Source: SURF-13 sp038924245
GTDB taxonomy: Bacteria; Pseudomonadota; Gammaproteobacteria; SURF-13
Length of the DNA: 64,000 nt
Assembly (NCBI GenBank): GCA_038924245.1
Contig: JBCKVB010000002.1
Location: 1 to 64,000 of the forward strand
Direction of reading: 5' to 3'
Shown here: positions 33,251 through 41,738 of the stretch, piece after piece
Position numbering within the stretch: position 1 is the stretch's first letter
How the letters are laid out: each line of letters starts with the position of its first letter
Translations under genes and position numbers: made by a program
Notes under the pieces: model-generated
Database searches by the model: none
Seen by the model: only the letters and a program-made list of their open reading frames with translations
What the model was told of the DNA's origin: nothing

Positions 33251-34696
33251 TTACTGCTTGGTTTCCAGTGCCAACTGCGCCTCCAGGTCCTTGAGCCGCG
33301 CCTCGATTCTGGATCCCTGATAGAAATCGTTTTCCTTGAAGCGCGAGGCGATCTTGAGCTGCTCTATGGCGGAGGCCGTGGCGCCGTTTAAATAGTAGTA
33401 TTCGGCCAGCGCCTGATGCGCCTCGCCGGGCAGCCCCGCCGCGCCGCGCGCCTCGGCCAGCAGCTTGTAGGTCTCGGCATCGTTGTATTGCGCGCGCCCG
33501 TGCCTTTCCAGCAGCGCCGCCGCCTCGCGTGCCTGCCCTGCTTGCAGCAGGGCGCGCCCGTAGCCCAGGGTCAACGCATGATTGCCGGGATGGAGCTTGA
33601 GCGCGTCATGGTAGATACTCACCGCCTGCGCCGTGCGCCGGCCGGCGAGCTCGATCTCGGCCAGCAGCAGCGCGTAGGCGGACTGATCCGGGCTCTTGTC
33701 CAGCAGCGCGCGCGCCTCCTTGCGCGCCGATTCATAATCGCCGTTGCGCAGCAGCGCCCAGGCGTAACCATAGCGCTCCGCCGCGCGATCCGGGTTTTGC
33801 TTCAGGCCTTGCGCGGAACGTTTCAGCGCCTCTTTGGGATTTTTCTCACCCAGCACGCGCAGCTTGGCGCGCACCAGGTGATAGCTGAGGCTGTCGCTCA
33901 CCTGGCGGTACGGATACTGTTCAGCGCGGTTACGCGTATCGGCGATACGCGCCACGGTGACGGGGTGAGTGCGCAAATAGTCGGGCAAGTTGGAACCGGC
34001 ATAACGCGTGGCCTGCTGCAGGCGCTCGAAAAACACCGGCGTGGCGCGCGGGTCGAAACCGGCGCGCGCCAGGGTCTGGATGCCGATACGGTCCGCCTCC
34101 TCTTCATTGGAGCGCGTGAAATTGATCTGGGTCTGCACGATGCCGGCCTGGGTGGCGGCGAGCGCCGCCTGCCCCATTTGACTGTTCTGCGTGCTGAGCA
34201 GAATGCCGGCGATGAGCGCCGCCGCCGCGGGCAGGCTGAGCTTGTCCGCCGCCTCGAAGGCGCGCGCCAGGTGGCGCTGCGTCACGTGCGCGATTTCATG
34301 CGCGATCACCGAGGCCAGCTCGCTTTCCGATTCGGAGGCGAGGATCAGCCCGCTGTTCACGCCGATGTAACCGCCCGGCCCGGCGAAGGCGTTGATGCTA
34401 GGGTCTTGCACCACGAAGAAGTGATAGTCGCGCGCCGCATCGTCGCTGTTGGAGGCAATGCGGTAGCCGAGCGCTCGCAGGTAGCCGGTGACTTCCGCGT
34501 CATCCATGATGGTGATCTGCTGGCGCAGCTCACGCATGAAGGCTTCGCCCATGCGCCGGTCCTGTTCGGCGGAAAGCGTGCTGGCGGCGCTATCGCCGAT
34601 ATCGGGCAGGTCGAGGTTAAGCCGCGCTTCGCCCTGCGCGGACATCCACAGCAGGCTGAGCAGGCAGAGCAAGGCAAGGCGTACGGTTGAGTTCAT
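33251..34696 (-). CDS. bepA: M48 family metalloprotease with TPR domain, BepA/YfgC-like
   Basis: Periplasmic protease/chaperone of 481 residues that helps outer-membrane protein assembly and LPS-transport quality control. There is an N-terminal signal peptide (about residues 1-24). The zinc motif HEIAH is at 133-137, with the third ligand in SNEEEADRIG. After FAGPGGYIGVNSGL and the protease domain, tetratricopeptide repeats fill about residues 290-470. Length is normal for BepA. It is flanked on both sides by four-hairpin repeats. Confidence 0.93.
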   Translation of the reverse strand: MNSTVRLALLCLLSLLWMSAQGEARLNLDLPDIGDSAASTLSAEQDRRMGEAFMRELRQQITIMDDAEVTGYLRALGYRIASNSDDAARDYHFFVVQDPSINAFAGPGGYIGVNSGLILASESESELASVIAHEIAHVTQRHLARAFEAADKLSLPAAAALIAGILLSTQNSQMGQAALAATQAGIVQTQINFTRSNEEEADRIGIQTLARAGFDPRATPVFFERLQQATRYAGSNLPDYLRTHPVTVARIADTRNRAEQYPYRQVSDSLSYHLVRAKLRVLGEKNPKEALKRSAQGLKQNPDRAAERYGYAWALLRNGDYESARKEARALLDKSPDQSAYALLLAEIELAGRRTAQAVSIYHDALKLHPGNHALTLGYGRALLQAGQAREAAALLERHGRAQYNDAETYKLLAEARGAAGLPGEAHQALAEYYYLNGATASAIEQLKIASRFKENDFYQGSRIEARLKDLEAQLALETKQ

Positions 34697-35026
34697 GGCG
34701 TTATAGGCTTAAGACCCTGTCCGTGGCCAATAGGTTCGAGTGCGCGCTCGCCTGTGCCATCTGCTTAGCTTAAGAACTCTGAAAAACCCGTCCCTGGGAT
34801 TTTTCAGAGACGGCCGCTCCTGCGCGTCCCTGCGCCCGCGGCATTGGGGCGTCCTGCCCGGCAAAAATAAAAAAACGTGGTTTTTTATTTTCTTCATTTT
34901 TCAAACACTTGACGTGTTTGAAAAATGGCGGTGCCTCCATGCACCGCACGGAACCTCTGACACATCAGAGATTCCTTTATACTGTTCAATTTTAGCGCAA
35001 TCTGTATTCCAACCCAAGGAAAGTTC
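34697..35026. other. Divergent intergenic region with a hairpin element
   Basis: About 330 bases between the divergent starts of the bepA-like gene and the glycosyltransferase-like gene. Most of it is copy 2 of the four-hairpin element (34777-34947) plus an added stem CTCTGA/TCAGAG (34955-34970). Promoters for both genes must lie in or near it, but I could not define them. Confidence 0.6.
34777..34947. repeat. Four-hairpin element, copy 2
   Basis: Stems in the same order as copy 1: CTCTGAAAAA/TTTTTCAGAG, AAAATAAAAAA/TTTTTTATTTT, CATTTTTCAAACAC with its complement (34895-34927, identical arms to copy 1), and GCGGTGC/GCACCGC (34928-34947). Stems 1, 2 and 4 differ in sequence from copy 1 but still pair. 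About 50 GC-rich bases are added between stems 1 and 2. Confidence 0.88.
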
Positions 35027-36412
35027 ATGCTCGAAAACCTCACCGCGCGCATTCCGGCGCGTTACTGGATACTGCCGCTGCTATTGCTGTGGGGCGGCTT
35101 GGTCTTGCTGGCGCTGCGCTTTGACGTGTATGGGCTGGATGAAAATGCCGCGCAGGCGCTGCTGCTCAACTGGTCTATCGCGGGCGACGTGGCCAATCCG
35201 ATTGTGGTGTTCGGGGTGCCCGATTTTCGCGCGCTGCTGTACATCCCGCTCGGCATCTACTGGCCGGGCAGCGTGGTGGCGGCCAAGGTGTTCACCGTGC
35301 TGCTCGGCTTTGCCGCCGTGTTGCTGTTTTACCGCTGGAGCGCGCGCCGCTTCACGCCAGAGATTGCCTTGATCGGCAGCGGCCTGCTGCTGCTCGCGCC
35401 GTTTTTATTGAGTCAGCTGGACGGCCTGGGCGCGGGCGTGTATCTGCTGTTTGTGTTGGGCGCGGGCGTGTGGCTGGATGACACTTACCGCGCCGCGCCG
35501 CGTCCCTTGGGCGGCAAGTATTTTTTACAGCTACTGTTGATCGCCATCGCCGTGACGCTGCACCCGGCCGGTCTGGCCTACCCCGCGGCGCTGGTCTGGC
35601 GCTGGTACAAAGAGCCCGTGGACGCGCGTCAGCAGCAGCACATTTATGCCGGCGTCGCCCTGGCGGTGTTGTTCGTACTGCTGCTGCGTCAGGGCTGGAA
35701 AAATCTGGCCTGGTGGAGCAATCCCGTCGAGACGCTCGGCAATGCGCTGGGGGCGGCGTTTTACACCCCCTGGCTGGGGTGGCTCGTGGGCGCGCTGCTG
35801 GTCCTTATTGTGCTGATTAACCTGCGCCGGCTCATGAACGATTTCATGGGGCTGATGTTGCTCGCCGCATTGGGGCTGGGCGCGTTCGCTGCCGATGCCG
35901 CCTGGGCCACGCTAGGACTCACCCTGGCGCTCTATTATGGCAGCGCGTCGCTCATCGCGCTCAATCAAAAATGGCGCGGCGGCTTCCTCGCGCAGCGCGG
36001 CGTGACGCTGTTTATAGTCACGCTGGTCTCGTTATTATTTATGAGCGCGAACAAGCAACATTACGCGTTTAACATGGCGGGCGTGCTCAGCCCGGAGGAC
36101 CGGCTGATCGCGCGCCTGGCCGAAGAGGCGGGCGCTACAGAGCGTCCGTTCCACGCCGCCAGCCAGTGGCCCGCGCGCACCATGTTGGCCGCCAAGCGCG
36201 CCGCACTGCCGCTGCCGCCGCCCGCCCAGGACGCCGAGGCCTTTTTAAAGCAGATTCAGGGTGTTACGCATCTGATCTTTAATCCGTACCAGATTGATGA
36301 ACGGCTCACGCGCAACCTGGCCGAGGTGGGAGGCGAGATGGAGACGCTGGCGCGCGAGCCGGGCGGAGTGATACTGCGCGTGCGCGCGCAGGAGCCGCAC
36401 GCGCGGTTTTAG
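35027..36412 (+). CDS. Polytopic membrane protein, GT-C glycosyltransferase-like
   Basis: A 461-residue protein with about ten membrane helices between residues 15 and 340 and a soluble C-terminal part of about 110 residues. The N-terminal loop FDVYGLDENAAQALLLNWS, with acidic residues after the first helix, and the following FGVPDFRALLYIPLG resemble the first periplasmic loop of GT-C/PMT-type transferases, where a DE or DD pair is catalytic. This suggests a lipid-linked sugar transferase, but I cannot name the substrate. It stands alone and converges with a PsiE-like gene. Confidence 0.65.
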   Translation: MLENLTARIPARYWILPLLLLWGGLVLLALRFDVYGLDENAAQALLLNWSIAGDVANPIVVFGVPDFRALLYIPLGIYWPGSVVAAKVFTVLLGFAAVLLFYRWSARRFTPEIALIGSGLLLLAPFLLSQLDGLGAGVYLLFVLGAGVWLDDTYRAAPRPLGGKYFLQLLLIAIAVTLHPAGLAYPAALVWRWYKEPVDARQQQHIYAGVALAVLFVLLLRQGWKNLAWWSNPVETLGNALGAAFYTPWLGWLVGALLVLIVLINLRRLMNDFMGLMLLAALGLGAFAADAAWATLGLTLALYYGSASLIALNQKWRGGFLAQRGVTLFIVTLVSLLFMSANKQHYAFNMAGVLSPEDRLIARLAEEAGATERPFHAASQWPARTMLAAKRAALPLPPPAQDAEAFLKQIQGVTHLIFNPYQIDERLTRNLAEVGGEMETLAREPGGVILRVRAQEPHARF

Positions 36413-36415
36413 GAG

Positions 36416-36898
36416 CTATTCCTGTTTGGGCGGCGGCGGGCTGGACATCTTCATCTCGCTTTGGTGCACCACGATGGAGCTGATGCGCAACGCGCCCAGC
36501 ACAAACAGCAGCGCGCTCAAGGCATACAGCTCTTCGACGGTGATTTTGTGCTCGAAGAGTTTTATCATGACCTCGCGCAGGATGAACACGATGCCCGCGT
36601 CCACGATGAAGGTCATGCGCAAGCGGTGGGTGGTGAAATAATTCGCCAGCGAGCGCGATAGCTCGACCAGGATAAACAGCGTGAGCACGTCCGTGATGAG
36701 GCGCTGATATTGGCGCGTGAGGTCTTCATGGAGCGCCAGGTCGCCCAGGTTGAGAAACAGGCGCAGTACGCCGATGATGATGCCGAGGGTGATGAACGCC
36801 AGCAGCACGCCCAATGCCCAGCTTATCACCTTTTCAAACAGCGCTAATGGACGGATCTTCATGACGTGTTCAAACAGCGCTAATGGACGGATCTTCAT
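36416..36898 (-). CDS. PsiE-like membrane protein with duplicated N-terminus
   Basis: A 160-residue membrane protein with about four helices, resembling the phosphate-starvation-inducible PsiE family (LGDLALHEDLTRQYQRLITDV, LFILVELSRSLANYF, VDAGIVFILREVMI). Its first 24 residues are a perfect 12-residue repeat, MKIRPLALFEHV then MKIRPLALFEKV, created by a 36-bp tandem duplication of DNA. Both copies carry an ATG. I list the outer start because it overlaps the plsY stop (ATGA); the inner start (36862) would give the ancestral length. Confidence 0.8.
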   Translation of the reverse strand: MKIRPLALFEHVMKIRPLALFEKVISWALGVLLAFITLGIIIGVLRLFLNLGDLALHEDLTRQYQRLITDVLTLFILVELSRSLANYFTTHRLRMTFIVDAGIVFILREVMIKLFEHKITVEELYALSALLFVLGALRISSIVVHQSEMKMSSPPPPKQE

Positions 36899-36904
36899 GA
36901 CGTG
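36833..36904. repeat. 36-bp perfect tandem duplication at the PsiE-like start
   Basis: Two identical 36-bp units, 36833-36868 and 36869-36904. The unit is a multiple of three, so the reading frame is preserved. The second unit also contains the last codons of plsY. Confidence 0.95.
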
Positions 36905-37509
36905 GATGTCCTTTTAAAGTTTATTTTCGGCTCCCCGCCGTGCAGCAGGTTATGGATGTTGACGCGGTGGCGCCACAGCAGAAAGGTGCTCATGATGACC
37001 GCCACCGCGACAAACGGCAGCGGCGCTCCCAGCCAGTGCAGATAGAGCGGCGCCATGAAGGCCGCGCCGAGCGCGGCGAGCGAGGAGAAGCGGAACAACA
37101 GCGCGAGCACAATCCAGGTTGCCATTGCCGCGAGGCCGGTGATCCAGTGCAGGCCGAGCAGCACGCCGAGAAAGGTCGCCACCCCCTTGCCGCCCTGAAA
37201 ATCGAAATAGGCCGGGTACAAATGACCGAGGAAGGCGGCGAGCGCGATGCCGACAAAGGCCATCGGCGGCAGATGCAGCGCATGGGCCACGAGCAGCATG
37301 GGTACGCCCTTCAGCAGGTCTCCCGCGAGCACCAGCAGCGCGGGCTTGACGCCGCCGAGGCGCAGCACGTTGGTGGCGCCCGGGTTGCGCGAGCCCTGGC
37401 TGCGCGGGTCGGGCAGGCCCATCAGCTTGCTGACGATGATGGCGCAGGACAGCGAGCTCAGCAGATAGCCCGCGACCATGAGCAGGAAGGTGTAGAAGGG
37501 GACGATCAT
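36895..37509 (-). CDS. plsY: Acyl-phosphate:glycerol-3-phosphate acyltransferase
   Basis: Inner-membrane enzyme of 204 residues that makes lysophosphatidate from acyl-phosphate. It has about five helices and the three conserved loops: GSRNPGATNVLR near residues 39-50, the central GHLYPAYFDFQGGKGVAT, and HRVNIHNLLHGGEPKI near the C-terminus. Length and topology fit PlsY. It is followed by the PsiE-like gene with a four-base overlap and is divergent from folB. Confidence 0.95.
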   Translation of the reverse strand: MIVPFYTFLLMVAGYLLSSLSCAIIVSKLMGLPDPRSQGSRNPGATNVLRLGGVKPALLVLAGDLLKGVPMLLVAHALHLPPMAFVGIALAAFLGHLYPAYFDFQGGKGVATFLGVLLGLHWITGLAAMATWIVLALLFRFSSLAALGAAFMAPLYLHWLGAPLPFVAVAVIMSTFLLWRHRVNIHNLLHGGEPKINFKRTSTS

Positions 37510-37627
37510 GGAACTGTATTGGAACCCGTCTGCGCGCCGAGGTCAATAGCTTAAGCGCAGCATGTGTCATTTTCATGGCCGTTGATTTGCGGTATAACTA
37601 GAGCCTCCTCTCAAAATATCGGCGCGC

Positions 37628-37984
37628 ATGGATATCATTTATTTACACAATGTACAAATCGAGACCGTGATCGGCATCTTCGCGTGGGAACGGCGCGTCA
37701 AACAGACCGTCAGCTTCGATCTGGACATGGCCACCGACGTGCGCAAGGCGGCGGCGAGCGACAGCATTCAGGATACGCTGGATTACAAGAAGGTGGCCAA
37801 ACGCCTGATTGAGTTTGTAGGGCAGAGCGAGTTCCATCTGGTGGAGACCCTCGCGGAGCGCGTTGCGGAACTGGTGTTGAAGGAGTTCAGCGTGAGTTGG
37901 GTGCGCCTGCGTCTCAACAAGCAGGGCGCGATACGCGGCGCGCGCGACGTGGGGGTGATTATCGAGCGCGGAAAAAAGATTTGA
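37628..37984 (+). CDS. folB: Dihydroneopterin aldolase
   Basis: Folate pathway enzyme of 118 residues that cleaves dihydroneopterin. Motifs are VQIETVIGIFAWER at the start, VSFDLDMATD, DTLDYKKVAKRLIEFV, and the active-site region HLVETLAERVAELVL. The closing LRLNKQGAIRGARDVGV is typical. The gene ends one base before folK, forming a folBK pair. Confidence 0.95.
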   Translation: MDIIYLHNVQIETVIGIFAWERRVKQTVSFDLDMATDVRKAAASDSIQDTLDYKKVAKRLIEFVGQSEFHLVETLAERVAELVLKEFSVSWVRLRLNKQGAIRGARDVGVIIERGKKI

Positions 37985-37985
37985 T

Positions 37986-38501
37986 ATGGCGCGCGTCTAC
38001 GTCGGCATCGGCAGTAATATCGAGCGCGAAAAATATATCCGTCTGGGCGTCGCCGCCCTGCGCGGGCTGTACGGCGCGCTGACTTTGTCCTCGGTGTACG
38101 AAAGCGCGGCGTTGGGGTTCGAGGGCGACGATTTTTACAATCTGGTGGCCGGTTTCGATACACGGCATACGGTATACCGGGTGGCGGATGAGTTGCAGGA
38201 GATCGAGGCACGGCATGGATGCGCGCGCGGAGCGGAGCGTTTTTGCGCGCGCACCCTGGATATTGATTTGCTGCTGTATGATGATCTAGTGCTGCGCGAG
38301 CCGAGCCTCATCGTGCCGCGCGATGAGATTACCGAGTACGCCTTTGTATTGGAGCCGCTGGCGGAGAGCGCGGGCGATGAGATGCATCCGCTGCTCGGAA
38401 AAAGCTACCGTGATCTTTGGGGCGGTTACGACCGGCGCCGGCAGCCCTTGCGCAAAGTGGCGTTCTCCTTCGCCGCACAGCCTGATGAAATCAGGATTTA
38501 A
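37986..38501 (+). CDS. folK: Hydroxymethyl-dihydropterin pyrophosphokinase
   Basis: Transfers pyrophosphate from ATP to 6-hydroxymethyl-dihydropterin. The 171-residue product starts VYVGIGSNIERE, continues with SSVYESAALGF and FYNLVAGFDT, and has the ATP/Mg motif CARTLDIDLLLYDD and IVPRDEITEYAFVLEPLAE. Length is typical. It starts one base after folB and runs convergently into the SDR gene, overlapping it by 11 bp. Confidence 0.95.
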   Translation: MARVYVGIGSNIEREKYIRLGVAALRGLYGALTLSSVYESAALGFEGDDFYNLVAGFDTRHTVYRVADELQEIEARHGCARGAERFCARTLDIDLLLYDDLVLREPSLIVPRDEITEYAFVLEPLAESAGDEMHPLLGKSYRDLWGGYDRRRQPLRKVAFSFAAQPDEIRI

Positions 38502-39243
38502 CCGAGCGTCCGCCGTCCACGGTGATGGTTTGCCCGGTGACGTAGTCCGCGTCGCGGATCAGGTACAGAGCGGCACGCGCCACGTCCAGCGGATCGCCGG
38601 CGCGCTTTAACAGAGTGCGCGCAATAATTTTCTGGCGCGCAGCCTCGTCCATCTCCTCCGGCCACAGTATCGGCCCCGGCGCGATGGCGTTCACGCGCAC
38701 GGCGGGCGCGAGTTCGCGCGCCAGGGCCTGGGTGAGCATGATGAGCCCGGCCTGCGCGGTGCTGTACACCGGATAGTTTTTGAGCGGATGCGCGCCGTGG
38801 ATGTCGGCGATATTGATGATGCAGCCGCGCTGCGCGGCCAGCGCGCCGCTGGCCGCCTGAGAGAGAAAAAACGGCGCCTTGAGGTTGCTGCTCAGCAGGT
38901 CATCCCATTGCGCATCGGTAACGGCGCCGAACGGCGTGGGGTAAAAACCGGAGGCGTTGTTGATGAGCGCGTCGAGCCTGTCCCAGCCGCCCAGCGCCTC
39001 CCCCACCAGGCGCGCGAGGCCCGCGCTGTACAATAAATCGGCTTGCAGCAAAATAACGGAACGGGCGCGCACGCCGTTGAGTTTCGCGGCCAACGCCTCG
39101 GCTTCGGGTCTGGAATGACGGTAGTGCAGCGCGATGTTCATGCCGTGGCCGTGCAGAAACTCCGCCACCGCTGCCCCCACGCGCCGCGCCGCGCCGGTAA
39201 TCAACACTACTTTGTCCGTCACGCCGGCTGTATTATCGTGCAT
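38491..39243 (-). CDS. Pteridine-reductase-like SDR with altered catalytic lysine
   Basis: Short-chain dehydrogenase of 250 residues. The NADPH motif TGAARRVG (residues 16-23, the TGxxRRxG form seen in pteridine reductases) and NNAS (105-108 region) are present. Its position beside folBK suggests reduction of dihydrofolate, dihydromonapterin or another pterin, like FolM. The catalytic motif YxxxK reads Y160-S-T-A-Q164, so the lysine is replaced by glutamine (codon CAG; AAG would differ by one base). This may reduce activity or be a sequencing error. C-terminus VTGQTITVDGGRSV is normal. Confidence 0.85.
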   Translation of the reverse strand: MHDNTAGVTDKVVLITGAARRVGAAVAEFLHGHGMNIALHYRHSRPEAEALAAKLNGVRARSVILLQADLLYSAGLARLVGEALGGWDRLDALINNASGFYPTPFGAVTDAQWDDLLSSNLKAPFFLSQAASGALAAQRGCIINIADIHGAHPLKNYPVYSTAQAGLIMLTQALARELAPAVRVNAIAPGPILWPEEMDEAARQKIIARTLLKRAGDPLDVARAALYLIRDADYVTGQTITVDGGRSVKS

Positions 39244-39288
39244 GGCCTAAAGCCTAACCTAAATCACACATTACCGGAACCCCGTGCC

Positions 39289-40470
39289 ATGAATATCGCG
39301 CCCGTCGGCGGCTTGCCCGCGCCGGATGCTGAATCCCTGGAGGTCAGCCGCCGGCTGGGCGAGCTTGTCCGTGACGAAATTGAAGCCGGCGGCGGGCAAA
39401 TCAGTTTTGCACGCTACATGGAACTCGCCCTGTACGCGCCGGGCCTGGGCTATTACAGCGCGGGCGCGCGCAAGTTCGGCGCACAAGGCGATTTTGTCAC
39501 CGCGCCGGAGATTTCCCCGCTATTCGCGCGCTGCGTGGCGCGCCAGTGCGCGCAGGTTTTGCAGGCTTTAGGTGGCGGAGACATGCTGGAAGCGGGCGCG
39601 GGTTCCGGCGTGCTGGCCTGCGACGTGTTGCAGGAGCTGGAGCGGCAGGACTGCTTGCCGCGGCATTATCTTATTCTGGAATTAAGCGCGGAGCTGCGCG
39701 CGCGCCAGCAGGCGCTTATCCAGCAACGCATCCCCCATCTCGCGCGGCGCGTTGTATGGCTGGATGCGTTTCCACCCGCGGGGTTTCGCGGCGTGATGTT
39801 CGCCAACGAGCTGCTCGACGCCATGCCGGTGCACCGTTTCCGTCTGGAAGAGAACGGTGCCTGTGAACTCCATGTGACGTGGCGGAATCCAGGCTTTACC
39901 TGGCGCGCCGGAGCGCTGAGCAGCGCGGAGCTGAACGAGCGCGTCGGGGCGTTACGCGCGGCGTGCGATCTCACCCTCGGCTTTATCTCGGAGATCAGCC
40001 TCAGTGTACCCGCCTGGATACACAGCGCCGCGGAATTACTGGAGGCGGGACTGATATTGCTGGTTGATTACGGTTTTCCGCGCCGCGAGTTGTACCACGC
40101 GCAGCGCTCCAGCGGTACGTTGCTATGTCATTACCGCCATCGCGCGCACGCCGACCCGTTTTTATATCCCGGCTTGCAAGACATCACCAGCCACGTGGAT
40201 TTCACCGCCATCGCCGAGGCCGCGCACGCCGTGGGTTTGACGGTTGCCGGTTACACCACGCAAGCGCATTTTCTCTTGTCCTGCGGACTGGCCGGGATGA
40301 CGGCGGGGCTGGAGATGAATACGCGAGCGCAGGTGCAGTTCGCGCAACAGATCAAAAGGCTCACGCTGCCGGATGAGATGGGCGAGGTGTTCAAGGTCAT
40401 CGCGCTCACGCGCGGCATGAATGCGCCGCTCCGCGGCTTCGCGCTCAAGGACGACCGCGCGCGGCTGTGA
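39289..40470 (+). CDS. MidA-family SAM-dependent methyltransferase
   Basis: A 393-residue protein of the MidA/NDUFAF7 family, which methylates an arginine in a complex I subunit in eukaryotes; the bacterial target is unknown. Visible motifs are ISFARYMELALYAPGLGYYS, GDFVTAPEISPLFA, MLEAGAGSGVLACDVL (SAM loop), GVMFANELLDAMPVHRF and DYGFPRRELYH. I chose ATG 39289; the frame stays open upstream to 39043 but that part overlaps the divergent SDR gene. It converges with cca over a terminator-like hairpin. Confidence 0.9.
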   Translation: MNIAPVGGLPAPDAESLEVSRRLGELVRDEIEAGGGQISFARYMELALYAPGLGYYSAGARKFGAQGDFVTAPEISPLFARCVARQCAQVLQALGGGDMLEAGAGSGVLACDVLQELERQDCLPRHYLILELSAELRARQQALIQQRIPHLARRVVWLDAFPPAGFRGVMFANELLDAMPVHRFRLEENGACELHVTWRNPGFTWRAGALSSAELNERVGALRAACDLTLGFISEISLSVPAWIHSAAELLEAGLILLVDYGFPRRELYHAQRSSGTLLCHYRHRAHADPFLYPGLQDITSHVDFTAIAEAAHAVGLTVAGYTTQAHFLLSCGLAGMTAGLEMNTRAQVQFAQQIKRLTLPDEMGEVFKVIALTRGMNAPLRGFALKDDRARL

Positions 40471-40478
40471 CGCAAGTA

Positions 40479-40511
40479 GGGTGGGCAGACGATAACCCTG
40501 TCTGCCCACCC
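40479..40511. terminator. Convergent hairpin with GGGTGGGCAGAC stem
   Basis: A perfect 12-bp stem, GGGTGGGCAGAC (40479-40490) with GTCTGCCCACCC (40500-40511), loop GATAACCCT. It separates the convergent MidA and cca genes. Nearly the same sequence recurs at 52002-52071, so it is a dispersed repeat as well as a likely terminator. Confidence 0.75.
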
Positions 40512-40517
40512 TTGACT

Positions 40518-41738
40518 TCAGGCCGGGCGATGCAAGGCCTGTTGAACAGCCAGAACGCGCTGTTGGTGCAGTTTCCGCGCAATGTTTTCGCCGCTGAGGC
40601 CGGGGGTGATGAGGGACTGGATATCAACGGAAGCGCAGGCCTGGTGCGCCTTGCGGAATAACTCCGCCTGCGGATAGGGCTTGTCTTCGTAGCCGGTGCG
40701 GCCGCGCGCATCGGCTTCGCAGGCGAGCAGAAACTGCTCGAAGCGTTCCGGGCGGCGGAAGGCGTCCAGCGCCTCCAGCGTCTCCAGCAGGGTTCCTGGG
40801 CGGAGTTTATCGGCGCCGTGACAGAGGGCGTGATACTTCGCGGCGAGCACGGCAAGGTCGCGGTAATCATTCGGTATTCTAAAGCGCGCGCACAGCGCCT
40901 TGACCATCTCCGCGCTACGTTCTTCGTGCCCAATGTGACGCGGCCACTCTTCTTTGGGTGTTGTGCCTTTGCCCAAATCGTGCAGCAGGGCCGCGAAGCG
41001 CACGCGCGTATCGGGCGAGATACGGACGGCTTGATCGAGCACCATCATGGTGTGTACGCCGGTGTCTATTTCGGGGTGATGCTTTTCCGGTTGCGGTACG
41101 CCGTACAGGCGCTCCAGTTCGGGGAATAATTTCTCCAGCGCGCCGCAGTCACGCAGCACCTCGAAAAAGCGCGTGGGCCTTTTTTCGCCCAGCGCGCGCT
41201 CCAGCTCCGCCCACACGCGTTCAGGTACCAGCGCATCCACTTCGCCGTTATTCGCCATGCGGCGCATCAGGGCGCTGGTCTCGTCGGCAACACGGAAATC
41301 CAGGAAACGCGCGGCGAAGCGGGCCACGCGCAAAATGCGCACCGGGTCTTCCGCGAAGGCGGGGGAGACGTGACGCAGTAGTTTATTTTTCAGGTCTTGC
41401 GCGCCGTGGAAGGGGTCTATGAGCGCGCCGTTTTCACCCAGGGCCATGGCGTTGACGGTGAGGTCACGCCGCTTTAAATCCTCCTCCAGGGTGACATCGG
41501 GCGCGGCATGCACGGTGAAGCCCTTGTAGCCGGGCGCGGTTTTGCGCTCGGTGCGCGCGAGGGCGTATTCCTCGCGGGTTTCGGGATGCAGGAATACCGG
41601 GAAATCCGCGCCCACCAGCTTGAAACCGCGCGCCTCCATATCCGCGGGCGTTGCGCCCACCACCACCCAGTCGCGGTCTTGTACCGGGAGTCCCAGGAGT
41701 TGATCGCGTACCGAACCGCCCACTTGATAGATTTTCAT
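40518..41738 (-). CDS. cca: CCA-adding tRNA nucleotidyltransferase, multifunctional type
   Basis: Adds or repairs the 3' CCA of tRNAs. The 406-residue product begins MKIYQVGGSVRDQLLGL, has the metal motif DRDWVVVG, RRDLTVNAMA, EDPVRILRVARFAARF, and a C-terminal HD domain (AALLHDLGKG) giving phosphohydrolase activity. I chose ATG 41738 since it starts at the conserved MKIYxVGG; upstream codons belong to the epimerase. It overlaps that gene by four bases. Confidence 0.95.
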   Translation of the reverse strand: MKIYQVGGSVRDQLLGLPVQDRDWVVVGATPADMEARGFKLVGADFPVFLHPETREEYALARTERKTAPGYKGFTVHAAPDVTLEEDLKRRDLTVNAMALGENGALIDPFHGAQDLKNKLLRHVSPAFAEDPVRILRVARFAARFLDFRVADETSALMRRMANNGEVDALVPERVWAELERALGEKRPTRFFEVLRDCGALEKLFPELERLYGVPQPEKHHPEIDTGVHTMMVLDQAVRISPDTRVRFAALLHDLGKGTTPKEEWPRHIGHEERSAEMVKALCARFRIPNDYRDLAVLAAKYHALCHGADKLRPGTLLETLEALDAFRRPERFEQFLLACEADARGRTGYEDKPYPQAELFRKAHQACASVDIQSLITPGLSGENIARKLHQQRVLAVQQALHRPA

